In this document: piece after piece, positions 14,967 to 22,316 of the stretch | Position numbering within the stretch: the stretch's first letter is position 1 | How the letters are laid out: each line of letters begins with the position of its first letter | From: an uncultured Mycolicibacterium sp. | GTDB taxonomy: Bacteria; Actinomycetota; Actinomycetes; Mycobacteriales; Mycobacteriaceae | Assembly (NCBI RefSeq): GCF_937941905.1 | Contig: NZ_CALDGS010000165.1 | Span: forward strand, 1 to 27,805 | Reading direction: 5' to 3' | DNA: 27,805 bases | Translations under genes and position numbers: made by a program | Notes under the pieces: model-generated | What the model was told of the DNA's origin: nothing | Database searches by the model: none | The model's input: only the letters and a program-made list of their open reading frames with translations

Positions 14967-15044
14967 GCCGATTCCGGCCGGGCTGTCCGGCAACCACACC
15001 GTGCGGCGTGGCGCGTCCGGGCCGGTCTGGCAGCATGGGTGCCG

Positions 15045-16109
15045 ATGAGTACGCGCCGTGACCTGCCCGACTCGCCGTACCTGGCGGCGGCCCGCGGTCG
15101 CCGCCCGAACCGCATCCCGGTGTGGTTCATGCGGCAGGCCGGCCGCTCGCTGCCGGAGTACCGCGCGCTGCGGGCGCAGAACACCATGATGCAGGCCTGC
15201 TTCGACGCCGAGCTGATCACCGAGATCACGCTGCAGCCGATCCGCCGGCACCGGGTCGACGCGGCCATCCTGTTCTCCGACATCGTGGTGCCGCTGCGCG
15301 CCGCCGGCATCGACCTGGACATCGTGCCCGACGTCGGGCCGGTGATCGCTCACCCGGTGCGCACCGCCGCCGACGTGGAGGCCATCCGCCCGCTGGACCG
15401 CGAGACGGTGGCGCCGGTGGCCGAGGCGGTGCGGATGCTGACCCGCGAGCTCGGCGACGTGCCGCTGATCGGGTTCGCCGGCGCCCCGTTCACGCTGGCC
15501 TCCTACCTGATCGAGGGCGGCCCGAGCAAACACCACGAGCGCACCAAGGCGATGATGCTCGGCGACCCCGCCACCTGGCATGCGCTGATGACCGCGCTCA
15601 CCGACATCACCATCGCGTTCCTGCAGGTGCAGCTCGACGCCGGGGTGGACGCGGTGCAGGTGTTCGACTCCTGGATCGGGGCGCTGTCGCTGGCGGACTA
15701 CCGTAGTTACGTGCTGCCGCACAGCGCCCAGCTGTTCGCCGCGGTGGCCGCGGCCGGGGTGCCGATGACGCACTTCGGCGTCGGCACCGGGGAGCTGCTC
15801 GGCGCCATGGCCCAGGCCGTCGACCAGCCGGGTGCGGCCCGGGTGGTCGGCGTGGACTGGCGCACCTCGCTCACCGACGCCGCGGGCCGGGTCGGCCCCG
15901 GGGTGGCGCTGCAGGGCAACCTCGACCCGGTGGTGCTGCTGGCCGGCTGGCCGGTGGTCGAGCGGGCGGTGCGCGCGGTGGTCGACGACGGCCGCCGCGC
16001 GGTGGCGGCCGGCGCCGCCGGGCACATCTTCAACCTCGGCCACGGGGTGCTGCCGGCCACCGACCCCGGGCTGCTCACCGACGTCGTGGAGTTGGTGCAC
16101 TCGTTGTGA
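15045..16109 (+). CDS. hemE: Uroporphyrinogen decarboxylase
   Basis: This 354-residue cytoplasmic enzyme converts uroporphyrinogen III to coproporphyrinogen III. Both family signatures are present: PVWFMRQAGRSLPEYR near residues 25-40 and IGFAGAPFTLASYL near 145-158. The catalytic-site aspartate lies in ILFSDIVVPL, and HIFNLGHGV near the end is the conserved C-terminal histidine motif. The ATG at 15045 was preferred to the GTG at 15039, because CAGCAT lies 8 nt upstream of it and the N-terminus MSTRRDLP agrees with mycobacterial HemE. It is first in a hemE-hemY-hemQ operon and overlaps hemY by 4 nt. The echA15 gene that I recall beside hemE in M. tuberculosis is absent here. Confidence 0.96.
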   Translation: MSTRRDLPDSPYLAAARGRRPNRIPVWFMRQAGRSLPEYRALRAQNTMMQACFDAELITEITLQPIRRHRVDAAILFSDIVVPLRAAGIDLDIVPDVGPVIAHPVRTAADVEAIRPLDRETVAPVAEAVRMLTRELGDVPLIGFAGAPFTLASYLIEGGPSKHHERTKAMMLGDPATWHALMTALTDITIAFLQVQLDAGVDAVQVFDSWIGALSLADYRSYVLPHSAQLFAAVAAAGVPMTHFGVGTGELLGAMAQAVDQPGAARVVGVDWRTSLTDAAGRVGPGVALQGNLDPVVLLAGWPVVERAVRAVVDDGRRAVAAGAAGHIFNLGHGVLPATDPGLLTDVVELVHSL

Positions 16110-17470
16110 ACCGGTCGTACTGCGTTGTCGGTGGCGGGATCTCCGGCCTGGTCGCCGCCTACCGGCTGCGCGTCGCGACCGGCCCCGACGCCACCATCAC
16201 CCTGCTGGATCCGGCCGACCGGCTGGGCGGCATCCTGCGCACCGAGCGCATCGCCGGCCAGCCCTTCGACGTCGGCGCGGAGGCCTTCATCACCCGCCGC
16301 CCGGAGATGCCGGCGCTGCTGGCCGAGCTCGGCATGACCGACCGGCAACTGTCCACCACCGGGGTGCGCCCGCTGATCCTGGCCGACGGCCGGCTGCACC
16401 CGCTGCCGGCGGGCACCCTGCAGGGCATCCCGGCCTCGGCCGCCGCCCTGGCCGGGCTGGTCGACGAGGCCACCCTGGCCCGCATCGCCGACGAGCCGGA
16501 CCGGCCGCTGGACTGGCGGCCCGGCGACGACCCGAGCGTCGGAGCGCTGGTCGCCGACCGGTTCGGCGCGCAGGTGGTGCACCGCTCGGTGGACCCACTG
16601 CTGGTCGGCGTGTACGCGGGCGCGTCGACCGGGATCGGGCTGCGCTCGGCGGTGCCCACCCTGGCCGCCGCCCTGGACGCCGGGGCGGCCGGCCTCACCG
16701 CCGCGGTGCGCGCCGCGCTGCCGCCGCCGCGGCCCGGCTCGCCGTTCGGCGCGGTGGCCGGCGGCTACCAGGTGCTGCTCGACGAGCTGGTGGCCCGCTC
16801 CGGACTGCACTGGGTGCGCACCGCCGCCCGCCAGGTCCGCCGCGGCGAGCGGTGCTGGGAGGTCGTCGACGCCGAGGGCGGGGTCCGGCCCGCCGACGGG
16901 GTGGTGCTGGCGCTGCCGGCGCCGCGGCTGGCCGAGCTGGTCGCCGAGGTCGCCCCGGCCACCGCGGCGGCCGCGCGCCGCATCGCGGTCGCCTCGGTGG
17001 CGGTGGTGGCACTGGCGCTGCCCGAGGGGGTGGCGCTGCCGCCCAACTCCGGCATCCTGGTCGCCACCGGCGAGCCGGCCGGGCGTCCGCACAGCAAGGC
17101 CATGACGCTGTCGACCCGCAAGTGGGGGGCGCGCGGCGGCGTCGAGCTGGTGCGGCTGTCGTTCGGCCGGTTCGGCGACGACCTGGCCCGCACCGTCACC
17201 GACGAGCAGCTGCTGGACTGGTCGCTGCACGACCTGCGGACCGTGCTCGGCGTGACCGCCGAGCCGGTCGACTGGCGGGTGCAGCGCTGGCTGGACGCCA
17301 TGCCGCAGTACGCCCCCGGGCACGCCGCCCTGGTCGCCGAGCTGCGCGCGGGGCTGCCGGCCGGGCTGGCGGTGGCCGGCGCCTACCTCGACGGGATCGG
17401 GGTGCCGGCCTGCGTGGGCTCGGCCACCCGGGCGGTGGCGTCGCTGCTCGATGGCGGCGTGGCACGATAG
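16106..17470 (+). CDS. hemY: Coproporphyrinogen III oxidase, HemY/CgoX type
   Basis: This 454-residue FAD flavoprotein begins with the dinucleotide-binding motif VVGGGISGLVAAYRL and continues with RLGGILRT and FDVGAEAFI, the amine-oxidase/PPOX pattern. A C-terminal GDGIGVPACVGSA-like segment (here LDGIGVPACVGS) completes the FAD site. In actinobacteria this enzyme oxidises coproporphyrinogen III to coproporphyrin III rather than acting on protoporphyrinogen, and the adjacent hemQ supports that route. The GTG start at 16106 overlaps the hemE stop (GTGA), implying coupling. A bound ferrochelatase gene (cpfC/hemH) is not in the window, so iron insertion must be encoded elsewhere. It may also be named hemG or cgoX. 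Confidence 0.92.
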   Translation: MNRSYCVVGGGISGLVAAYRLRVATGPDATITLLDPADRLGGILRTERIAGQPFDVGAEAFITRRPEMPALLAELGMTDRQLSTTGVRPLILADGRLHPLPAGTLQGIPASAAALAGLVDEATLARIADEPDRPLDWRPGDDPSVGALVADRFGAQVVHRSVDPLLVGVYAGASTGIGLRSAVPTLAAALDAGAAGLTAAVRAALPPPRPGSPFGAVAGGYQVLLDELVARSGLHWVRTAARQVRRGERCWEVVDAEGGVRPADGVVLALPAPRLAELVAEVAPATAAAARRIAVASVAVVALALPEGVALPPNSGILVATGEPAGRPHSKAMTLSTRKWGARGGVELVRLSFGRFGDDLARTVTDEQLLDWSLHDLRTVLGVTAEPVDWRVQRWLDAMPQYAPGHAALVAELRAGLPAGLAVAGAYLDGIGVPACVGSATRAVASLLDGGVAR

Positions 17471-17474
17471 GCGT

Positions 17475-18170
17475 ATGGCCAAGCTCGATTACGACGCCCT
17501 CAACTCGACGATCCGTTACCTGATGTTCTCGGTGTTCGCCGTGGAGCCCGGTGTGCTCGGCGAGGACCGGGACGCGGTCGTCGAGGAGACGGTGACCTTC
17601 CTCAAGCAGCAGGAGGACAAGGGCGTCGTGGTTCGCGGCCTCTACGACGTGGCCGGGTTCCGCGCCGACGCCGACTTCATGATCTGGACCCACGCCGAGA
17701 CGGTCGAGGCGTTGCAGGCCACCTACGAGGACTTCCGCCGCACCACCACCGTGGGGCGGGCCTGCGACCCGGTGTGGAGCGCGGTGGGCCTGCACCGGCC
17801 GGCCGAGTTCAACAAGAGCCACATCCCGGCCTACCTGGCCGGCGAGGAGCCCGGCGCCTACCTGTGCGTGTACCCGTTCGTGCGGTCGCTGGACTGGTAC
17901 CTGCTGCCCGAGGAGGAGCGCCGCCGGATGCTGGCCGAGCACGGCATGGCCGCCCGCGGCTACAAGGACGTGCGGGCCAACACCGTCGCCGCCTTCGCGC
18001 TCGGCGACTACGAGTGGCTGCTGGCCTTCGAGGCGCCGGAACTGCACCGCATCGTCGACCTGCTGCGCGACCTGCGCGCCACCGACGCCCGCCGACACGT
18101 GCGGGAGGAGACCCCGTTCTTCACCGGGCCCCGGGTCAGCCCCGAGCAGCTCGTCGCGCGGCTGCCCTGA
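17475..18170 (+). CDS. hemQ: Coproheme decarboxylase HemQ/ChdC
   Basis: This 231-residue protein of the chlorite-dismutase fold decarboxylates coproheme to heme b with hydrogen peroxide, the last step of the coproporphyrin-dependent pathway. The actinobacterial active-site set is visible: distal His116 in KSHIPAYLAG, catalytic Tyr133 in CVYPFVRS, and proximal His156 in AEHGMAARGY. The 23-residue Tyr to His spacing equals that recalled for C. diphtheriae ChdC (Tyr135, His158). The ATG at 17475 follows the hemY stop by 4 bp; a CACGAT hexamer 6 nt upstream could also give a leaderless transcript. It ends 27 bp from the convergent msrB stop, with a hairpin between. Confidence 0.95.
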   Translation: MAKLDYDALNSTIRYLMFSVFAVEPGVLGEDRDAVVEETVTFLKQQEDKGVVVRGLYDVAGFRADADFMIWTHAETVEALQATYEDFRRTTTVGRACDPVWSAVGLHRPAEFNKSHIPAYLAGEEPGAYLCVYPFVRSLDWYLLPEEERRRMLAEHGMAARGYKDVRANTVAAFALGDYEWLLAFEAPELHRIVDLLRDLRATDARRHVREETPFFTGPRVSPEQLVARLP

Positions 18171-18172
18171 GC

Positions 18173-18196
18173 CCGGCCGCCCCGGGGTGGGGCCGG
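18173..18196. terminator. Possible bidirectional hairpin between hemQ and msrB
   Basis: CCGG (18173-18176) pairs with CCGG (18193-18196), and CCCC (18180-18183) pairs with GGGG (18189-18192), with a 3-nt bulge and a GGGGT loop. It fills the 27-bp gap between convergent stop codons. There is no U-tract. Confidence 0.4.
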
Positions 18197-18197
18197 A

Positions 18198-18614
18198 CTA
18201 GTCCGGTTTCGGCACCAGCTTCAGCGCGATGGAGTTGATGCAGTACCGCTTGTCGGTCGGGGTCGGGTAGCCCTCGCCCTCGAACACGTGCCCGAGGTGG
18301 CTGTGGCAGTTGGCGCACAGCACCTCGGTGCGGATCATGCCGTGCGAGTGGTCCGGCCGCAGGATCACCGCGTCCGAGCCGGCCGGGTCGTAGAACGACG
18401 GCCAGCCGCAGTGCGACTCGAACTTCTCGCTGCTGCGGAACAATTCGGCCCCGCAGGCCCGGCACAGGTACACGCCCTCGGTCCTGGTGTCGGTGTACTC
18501 GCCGGTGAACGGCCGTTCGGTGCCGGCCTGACGCAACACGTGGTACTCGGCGGGGGAGAGCCGCCTGCGCCACTCGTCGTCGGACAGCTGCAGTTTCGGA
18601 GGCGGAAGCGTCAT
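18198..18614 (-). CDS. msrB: Peptide-methionine (R)-S-oxide reductase
   Basis: This 138-residue cytoplasmic repair enzyme reduces the R-epimer of methionine sulfoxide in proteins, using thioredoxin. It has the two zinc-binding pairs Cys51/Cys54 and Cys100/Cys103, the substrate motif HCGWPSF (Cys69 as possible resolving cysteine) and the catalytic RYCINS with Cys125. Length is normal for a single-domain MsrB. The ATG overlaps the aftC stop by 4 nt (ATGA), so it is translated from the aftC mRNA. The order aftC-msrB matches Rv2673-Rv2674. Co-expression with an arabinosyltransferase is conserved but has no obvious biochemical reason. Confidence 0.95.
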   Translation of the reverse strand: MTLPPPKLQLSDDEWRRRLSPAEYHVLRQAGTERPFTGEYTDTRTEGVYLCRACGAELFRSSEKFESHCGWPSFYDPAGSDAVILRPDHSHGMIRTEVLCANCHSHLGHVFEGEGYPTPTDKRYCINSIALKLVPKPD

Positions 18615-19897
18615 GCCTTCACGCTACCGACCTGCCGCATCCACGGCGGGTCGATGCCGTCGGCCAGCCGGCCCTCCTGCCTGGCGTCGAGGTAGCGGAA
18701 CAGCAGCACCGCGAACACCACCACCAGCATCAGCGACCAGCCGTAGGTGATCTTCATGTACTCGAAGAACCGCCCGGTGGTCGGCCAGTGCCCGAGCAGC
18801 CAGCGGTCCATGGTCAGGAAGCCGTACACCGCCAGCCAGGCCACCCAGTTGCGGATCACCGAGTTCGGCAGCACCACCGTCATCAGGAACGGGAACAGCA
18901 TCATCGAGTAGTAGCCCTGGCCCAGCGACAGCACCAGCCAGCTCGCGATGAGCACCACCCCCGACGAGGTGAGCATCCAGAACTTCACGTCGCGGGTGCG
19001 GTAGTAGCGGTACAGCAGCCACAGCGCGGCCACCGCCAGCGCCAGGAACAGCAGCCGCAGCGCGGTGATCAGCCACATCGGCAGGCCGTAGTAGACGCCG
19101 TTGCCCAGGATCGAGCTGTTGAAGTAGTCACGGGTGCTGAAGATGTAGGGCAGCGTGCGGTTGACGAAGTTCATCGGGTCGACCACCAGCGGCCAGGCCA
19201 CGATGTTGAACACCGCCGGCACCGCGAACGCGGCCACCACCGCGCGCCACTGCCGGTTCAGCAGCGGCAGCAGCAGCAGCGGCCCGAGCAGCGGTTTGAC
19301 CACCAGCGTCAGCCCGATCGCCACACCGGCCAGCCACTCGAAGCCGCGCCGGCCGGTGCGGTCGGCGTCGAGCAGCCAGCGGAAGAACAGCACCTCGCAC
19401 AGCAGCAGGCAGCCGTTGACGTTGGTGAACACCAGCGTGTTGGTCACGCTCTCGGTGCAGAACATGGCCAGCAGCAGCGCCGGCGCGGCCACCGAGGCCA
19501 GCGTGAAGTTGAACAGCCGCAGCAGGAAGTAGCCGGCCAGCACGATGGCCAGGGTGTTGAAGAAGATGAACCAGTACCGCGAGGCGTCCACCGGCAGATA
19601 GCCGAACGGCGCCATCAGCAGGGTGCCGCCGGGCGGGTAGAGGTAGTGCGGGTCGACGTGGTTGAAGTTCTCGTCGTAGACCGGCAGGCCGAGCTTGAAG
19701 TTGATCACCGCCCGGTACACCGGCCCGAAGTCGTCGGTGATGTATCCGTTGGTGGCCAGGATGTAGCTGCGGTGGATGACCGCGAGGATCGCGATGGGCC
19801 ACAGGGCCGACCGCAGGACGGTCGCCGGGCCCGGCGGGCTGGTGCGCGGTCGGAACGCGTTGAGCACAGCGGAACGGAGAGAGGCTGTCACCGTCAC
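18611..19897 (-). CDS. aftC: Alpha-(1->3)-arabinofuranosyltransferase AftC
   Basis: This 428-residue GT-C (GT87) membrane glycosyltransferase adds alpha-1,3-arabinofuranose branches to arabinan from decaprenylphosphoryl arabinose on the periplasmic side. It has about ten to eleven membrane segments. The first extracytoplasmic loop carries the acidic pair Asp55-Asp56 (ITDDFGP), typical of GT-C catalysis. Long hydrophobic stretches run through residues 30-400 and a short charged tail ends the protein. The GTG at 19897 was chosen over the GTG at 19906, because the latter overlaps the -10 hexamer TACGGT (19905-19910) that lies 7 nt before 19897. It is coupled to msrB downstream and lies 37 bp after the exported hydrolase-like gene. 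Confidence 0.92.
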   Translation of the reverse strand: MTVTASLRSAVLNAFRPRTSPPGPATVLRSALWPIAILAVIHRSYILATNGYITDDFGPVYRAVINFKLGLPVYDENFNHVDPHYLYPPGGTLLMAPFGYLPVDASRYWFIFFNTLAIVLAGYFLLRLFNFTLASVAAPALLLAMFCTESVTNTLVFTNVNGCLLLCEVLFFRWLLDADRTGRRGFEWLAGVAIGLTLVVKPLLGPLLLLPLLNRQWRAVVAAFAVPAVFNIVAWPLVVDPMNFVNRTLPYIFSTRDYFNSSILGNGVYYGLPMWLITALRLLFLALAVAALWLLYRYYRTRDVKFWMLTSSGVVLIASWLVLSLGQGYYSMMLFPFLMTVVLPNSVIRNWVAWLAVYGFLTMDRWLLGHWPTTGRFFEYMKITYGWSLMLVVVFAVLLFRYLDARQEGRLADGIDPPWMRQVGSVKA

Positions 19898-19904
19898 GAA
19901 CGGC

Positions 19905-19910
19905 ACCGTA
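19905..19910 (-). promoter_or_regulatory. -10 hexamer TACGGT, leaderless aftC start
   Basis: On the minus strand TACGGT is followed by exactly 7 nt and the GTG at 19897. No ribosome site is present. It lies in the 37-bp gap after the upstream gene. Confidence 0.5.
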
Positions 19911-19934
19911 CACCGCCGGGGTCGCCGGACCGTG

Positions 19935-21488
19935 TCAGGCCGGGCAGAAGGTGTCGGTGTCCGGCAGTCGCCCGGTGGTGAGGTACTCGATGACCGGGGT
20001 CAGCGCGCAGGCCGAGTAGATCACCGCGCCGTGCCCGATGCCCTGCCACATCACCCGGCGGCTGTTGGTGCCGGCGTTGAGGATGGTGGCGGTCACCCCC
20101 GACACGCCCTCGTTGCCGGCGATCGGGTCGTTCTGCACGCCGAGCAGCAGCACCGGGGCGTCGAGGTCCTTCGGCGCGGCCGGGGCCTGCCCGCTGGGCC
20201 AGTGCAGGCACTTGACCAGGTCGAGCGCGGTGACCGAGCCGAACTGGGGGTGCTCCTTGCCCCAGGCGACGACGAGCTCGCGGACCCGGTCCGGGGTGGG
20301 CCGGTCCAGCGCGTCGCTGCAGCCGTTGACGAACTGCCCGTCGGTGTCGCGCAGCGTCTCGGCCTGGTTGATCAGGTTGATGATCGGGTTGTTGTCGCCG
20401 GCCTCGGCCGCGGCGACGGCGCCGCCCACGGTGTTGGTGACGGTGGTGCGGTCCCCGCGCGGATAGCCGAGCGCGGTGGTGATCGCGTTGGCCACCTGCG
20501 CCACCGACGCCCCGCCCGGGCCGCGGCCCTCGCGGGCCGCGGTGAGCAGCCGGTCCACCGCGGCCTTCGGGTCGGGCGCGATCGGGCAGTTGATCGCCAC
20601 GCACTGGGCGGCGAACGCGTCCAGCGCGGCCTGCTCGCCGCGCAGCCGCTGCTCGGCGGCGGTCTCGGCGCCGATGCCCAGCGGCAGCGGGGAATCCAGC
20701 ACCAGCCGGGCCACCCGGTCCGGATGGGCGCCGGCGTAGGCCAGCGCGACCTGGGCGCCGTTGCCGATGCCCAGCAGCGCCAGCGCGGGCACGTCCCAGA
20801 CGGTGCGCAGCCGTTCGAGATCGGCCGCCGCGCGGGCGTTGTCGTAGGCCGAGTCGCCGGGGGCGATGGCGTCGGTGCAGGCGGTGGTGGCGGCCTGCAC
20901 GATGGCGGCCAGGTTGGCCACCTGATCGTCGCCGGCCCCGAACTGGGCCTGCTCGGCCATCTCCTGCCGGTCGAACGGGTCGCGGCAGTCGATCGCGCTG
21001 GACAGCCCCATGCCGCGGCGGTCCACCGACACGATCGGGTTGGTCTTGAGCACGTCGGCGCCGGCGCGGGACAGCCACACCGGCAGCTGGGTCGACGACG
21101 GCAGGTCGCTGCCGGTGGTGAGCACCAGCGGCCCGGCGTCGCGCGGGGTCTGTACCGAGCGGGCGCGCACCACCCCGATGCCCACCGAGCCGTGCGCCCC
21201 GGCGATCGGGTCCAGTTCGGCGTCGTAGCTGGCGCAGTCCAGCTGCACGCCCGGGATCGGGTCGACCGCGGCGTCGCGGAACACCCGCGCGGTGCAGTCC
21301 CGCCAGGCGAGCTCGTTCTTCGGGGCCTCCAGCGGCGGTGGCCCGGCCTGCGCCTGGGTGGTCTCGGGTTGGCCCTGCGGGCGGGCGCCGGCGTCGGTGG
21401 CGAAGCGCGGATTGGCCGCGATCCCCGGCGCGCAGCCGGCCAGCACGGTCGACAGCGCGGCGGCGTAGACGATGAGGTGCCGACGCAT
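19935..21488 (-). CDS. Exported hydrolase-like lipoprotein (Rv2672-like)
   Basis: This 517-residue protein has a lipoprotein signal (hydrophobic h-region then LAGC, Cys about 19), so it is probably anchored outside the membrane. The rest resembles tripeptidyl aminopeptidase/TAP-type alpha/beta hydrolases: an oxyanion and VDRRGMGLS region, VARLVLDSP after the nucleophile elbow, an acidic strand LLLGVQNDP, and GIGHGAVIYSAC with the expected histidine near the C-terminus. At the elbow, however, the usual G-x-S-x-G reads G240-I-G-N-G244, so the nucleophile serine is replaced by Gly242. It may be a non-enzymatic homologue. The ATG at 21488 has TACTGT (21496-21501) 7 nt upstream. It sits between ribD-like and aftC. 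Confidence 0.87.
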   Translation of the reverse strand: MRRHLIVYAAALSTVLAGCAPGIAANPRFATDAGARPQGQPETTQAQAGPPPLEAPKNELAWRDCTARVFRDAAVDPIPGVQLDCASYDAELDPIAGAHGSVGIGVVRARSVQTPRDAGPLVLTTGSDLPSSTQLPVWLSRAGADVLKTNPIVSVDRRGMGLSSAIDCRDPFDRQEMAEQAQFGAGDDQVANLAAIVQAATTACTDAIAPGDSAYDNARAAADLERLRTVWDVPALALLGIGNGAQVALAYAGAHPDRVARLVLDSPLPLGIGAETAAEQRLRGEQAALDAFAAQCVAINCPIAPDPKAAVDRLLTAAREGRGPGGASVAQVANAITTALGYPRGDRTTVTNTVGGAVAAAEAGDNNPIINLINQAETLRDTDGQFVNGCSDALDRPTPDRVRELVVAWGKEHPQFGSVTALDLVKCLHWPSGQAPAAPKDLDAPVLLLGVQNDPIAGNEGVSGVTATILNAGTNSRRVMWQGIGHGAVIYSACALTPVIEYLTTGRLPDTDTFCPA

Positions 21489-21495
21489 GATCACC

Positions 21496-21501
21496 ACAGT
21501 A
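21496..21501 (-). promoter_or_regulatory. -10 hexamer TACTGT, leaderless exported-protein start
   Basis: On the minus strand TACTGT is followed by 7 nt and the ATG at 21488. It lies in the 22-bp gap after the RibD-like gene, so this gene can be transcribed independently of it. Confidence 0.55.
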
Positions 21502-21510
21502 GCGACTGGC

Positions 21511-22281
21511 TCAGTCGCGCCCGGCGGCGTAACGCAGGTACAGGTAGCCCTCGGTGTCGGTGAGGGTGTGCCGCAGCCGCAGCCGGGCCGGCGGGAGGGA
21601 GCCGGCCAGGATCCGCGGCCCGTCGCCGCCGGCCAGCACCGGGGCCACGGTCAGGCACAGCTCGTCGAGCAGCCCGGCCGCGGCGAGCTGGCCGAGCAGG
21701 GTGGGCCCGCCCTCGGTGAGCACCCGGCGCAGCCCGCGCTCGGCGAGCAGCCGCAGCGCCACCGCGCAGTCGACATGCTCCGGGTCGGCGCCGGAGGCGT
21801 CGAGCACCTCGGCCAGCCCGGCGAACCGGCTGCGGGCCGACCCGGCCGCGGCCCGGCAGGTCAGGATCAGCGGCGCCACCGCGGTGTCGCCGAACAGCCT
21901 GGCGTCCGGGTCGAGCGCGGCGGTTCGGGTGACGACGGCGATGGGCGGGACCTCGGCCTGCCCGCGGGCCAGCCGGGCCCGCCGCCCGGCGCGGTCCTGC
22001 CGGGCGCCGCCGTAGTCCTCGGCGCGCACGGTGGCCGCGCCGACGAGCACCACGTCGGCGAGGTGGCGCAGGGTGGCGAACACCAGCCGGTCGCCCGGAC
22101 CGCCCAGCGCGCCGCTGCGCCCGGCGCTGGTGGCCGCACCGTCGAGGCTGGCGATCATGTTGGCGCGCACCCAGGTTCGCGTGCCGTCGGGGTAGGCGTA
22201 CCGCCGCAGCAGGGCCTGCTCGTCGAGCGGGCCGGCGGCGTCGAGCAGTGTGAGCTGCGTCCCAGCGGCGGTACCGGACAT
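21511..22281 (-). CDS. ribD: RibD C-terminal/DHFR-like reductase (Rv2671-like)
   Basis: This 256-residue protein contains only the reductase half of bifunctional RibD: a dihydrofolate-reductase fold with WVRANMIASLDGAA near residues 37-50, the NADPH-site segment DVVLVGAATVRAEDY near 75-90, and RRVLTEGGPTLLGQL near 190. There is no cytidine-deaminase zinc domain. In M. tuberculosis the homologue Rv2671 is called RibD and can substitute for dihydrofolate reductase when overproduced, giving resistance to para-aminosalicylic acid; whether its main job is riboflavin or folate reduction is unsettled. The ATG at 22281 has TCAAAT 7 nt upstream. It is divergent from the AFG1-like ATPase across only 35 bp. 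Confidence 0.88.
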   Translation of the reverse strand: MSGTAAGTQLTLLDAAGPLDEQALLRRYAYPDGTRTWVRANMIASLDGAATSAGRSGALGGPGDRLVFATLRHLADVVLVGAATVRAEDYGGARQDRAGRRARLARGQAEVPPIAVVTRTAALDPDARLFGDTAVAPLILTCRAAAGSARSRFAGLAEVLDASGADPEHVDCAVALRLLAERGLRRVLTEGGPTLLGQLAAAGLLDELCLTVAPVLAGGDGPRILAGSLPPARLRLRHTLTDTEGYLYLRYAAGRD

Positions 22282-22288
22282 GGGTTCG

Positions 22289-22294
22289 ATTTGA
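22289..22294 (-). promoter_or_regulatory. Possible -10 hexamer TCAAAT, ribD-like gene
   Basis: On the minus strand TCAAAT is followed by 7 nt and the ATG at 22281. It departs from TANNNT at position 2 but is unusually AT-rich for this genome and has leaderless spacing. Confidence 0.4.
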
Positions 22295-22303
22295 GCACGT
22301 CGA

Positions 22304-22309
22304 TACGCT
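22304..22309 (+). promoter_or_regulatory. -10 hexamer TACGCT, leaderless ATPase start
   Basis: TACGCT is followed by 7 nt and the ATG at 22317. Only 9 bp separate it from the opposing -10 at 22289-22294, so each promoter's -35 region must fall in the other promoter or gene. Confidence 0.55.
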
Positions 22310-22316
22310 GCCTGCC

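Noticed and set aside
15039..15044. GTG start for hemE
   Set aside because: The ATG at 15045 gives the usual mycobacterial N-terminus and better spacing from the -10-like CAGCAT.
19898..19906. GTG start for aftC at 19906
   Set aside because: It overlaps the -10 hexamer TACGGT; the next GTG at 19897 is exactly 7 nt downstream.
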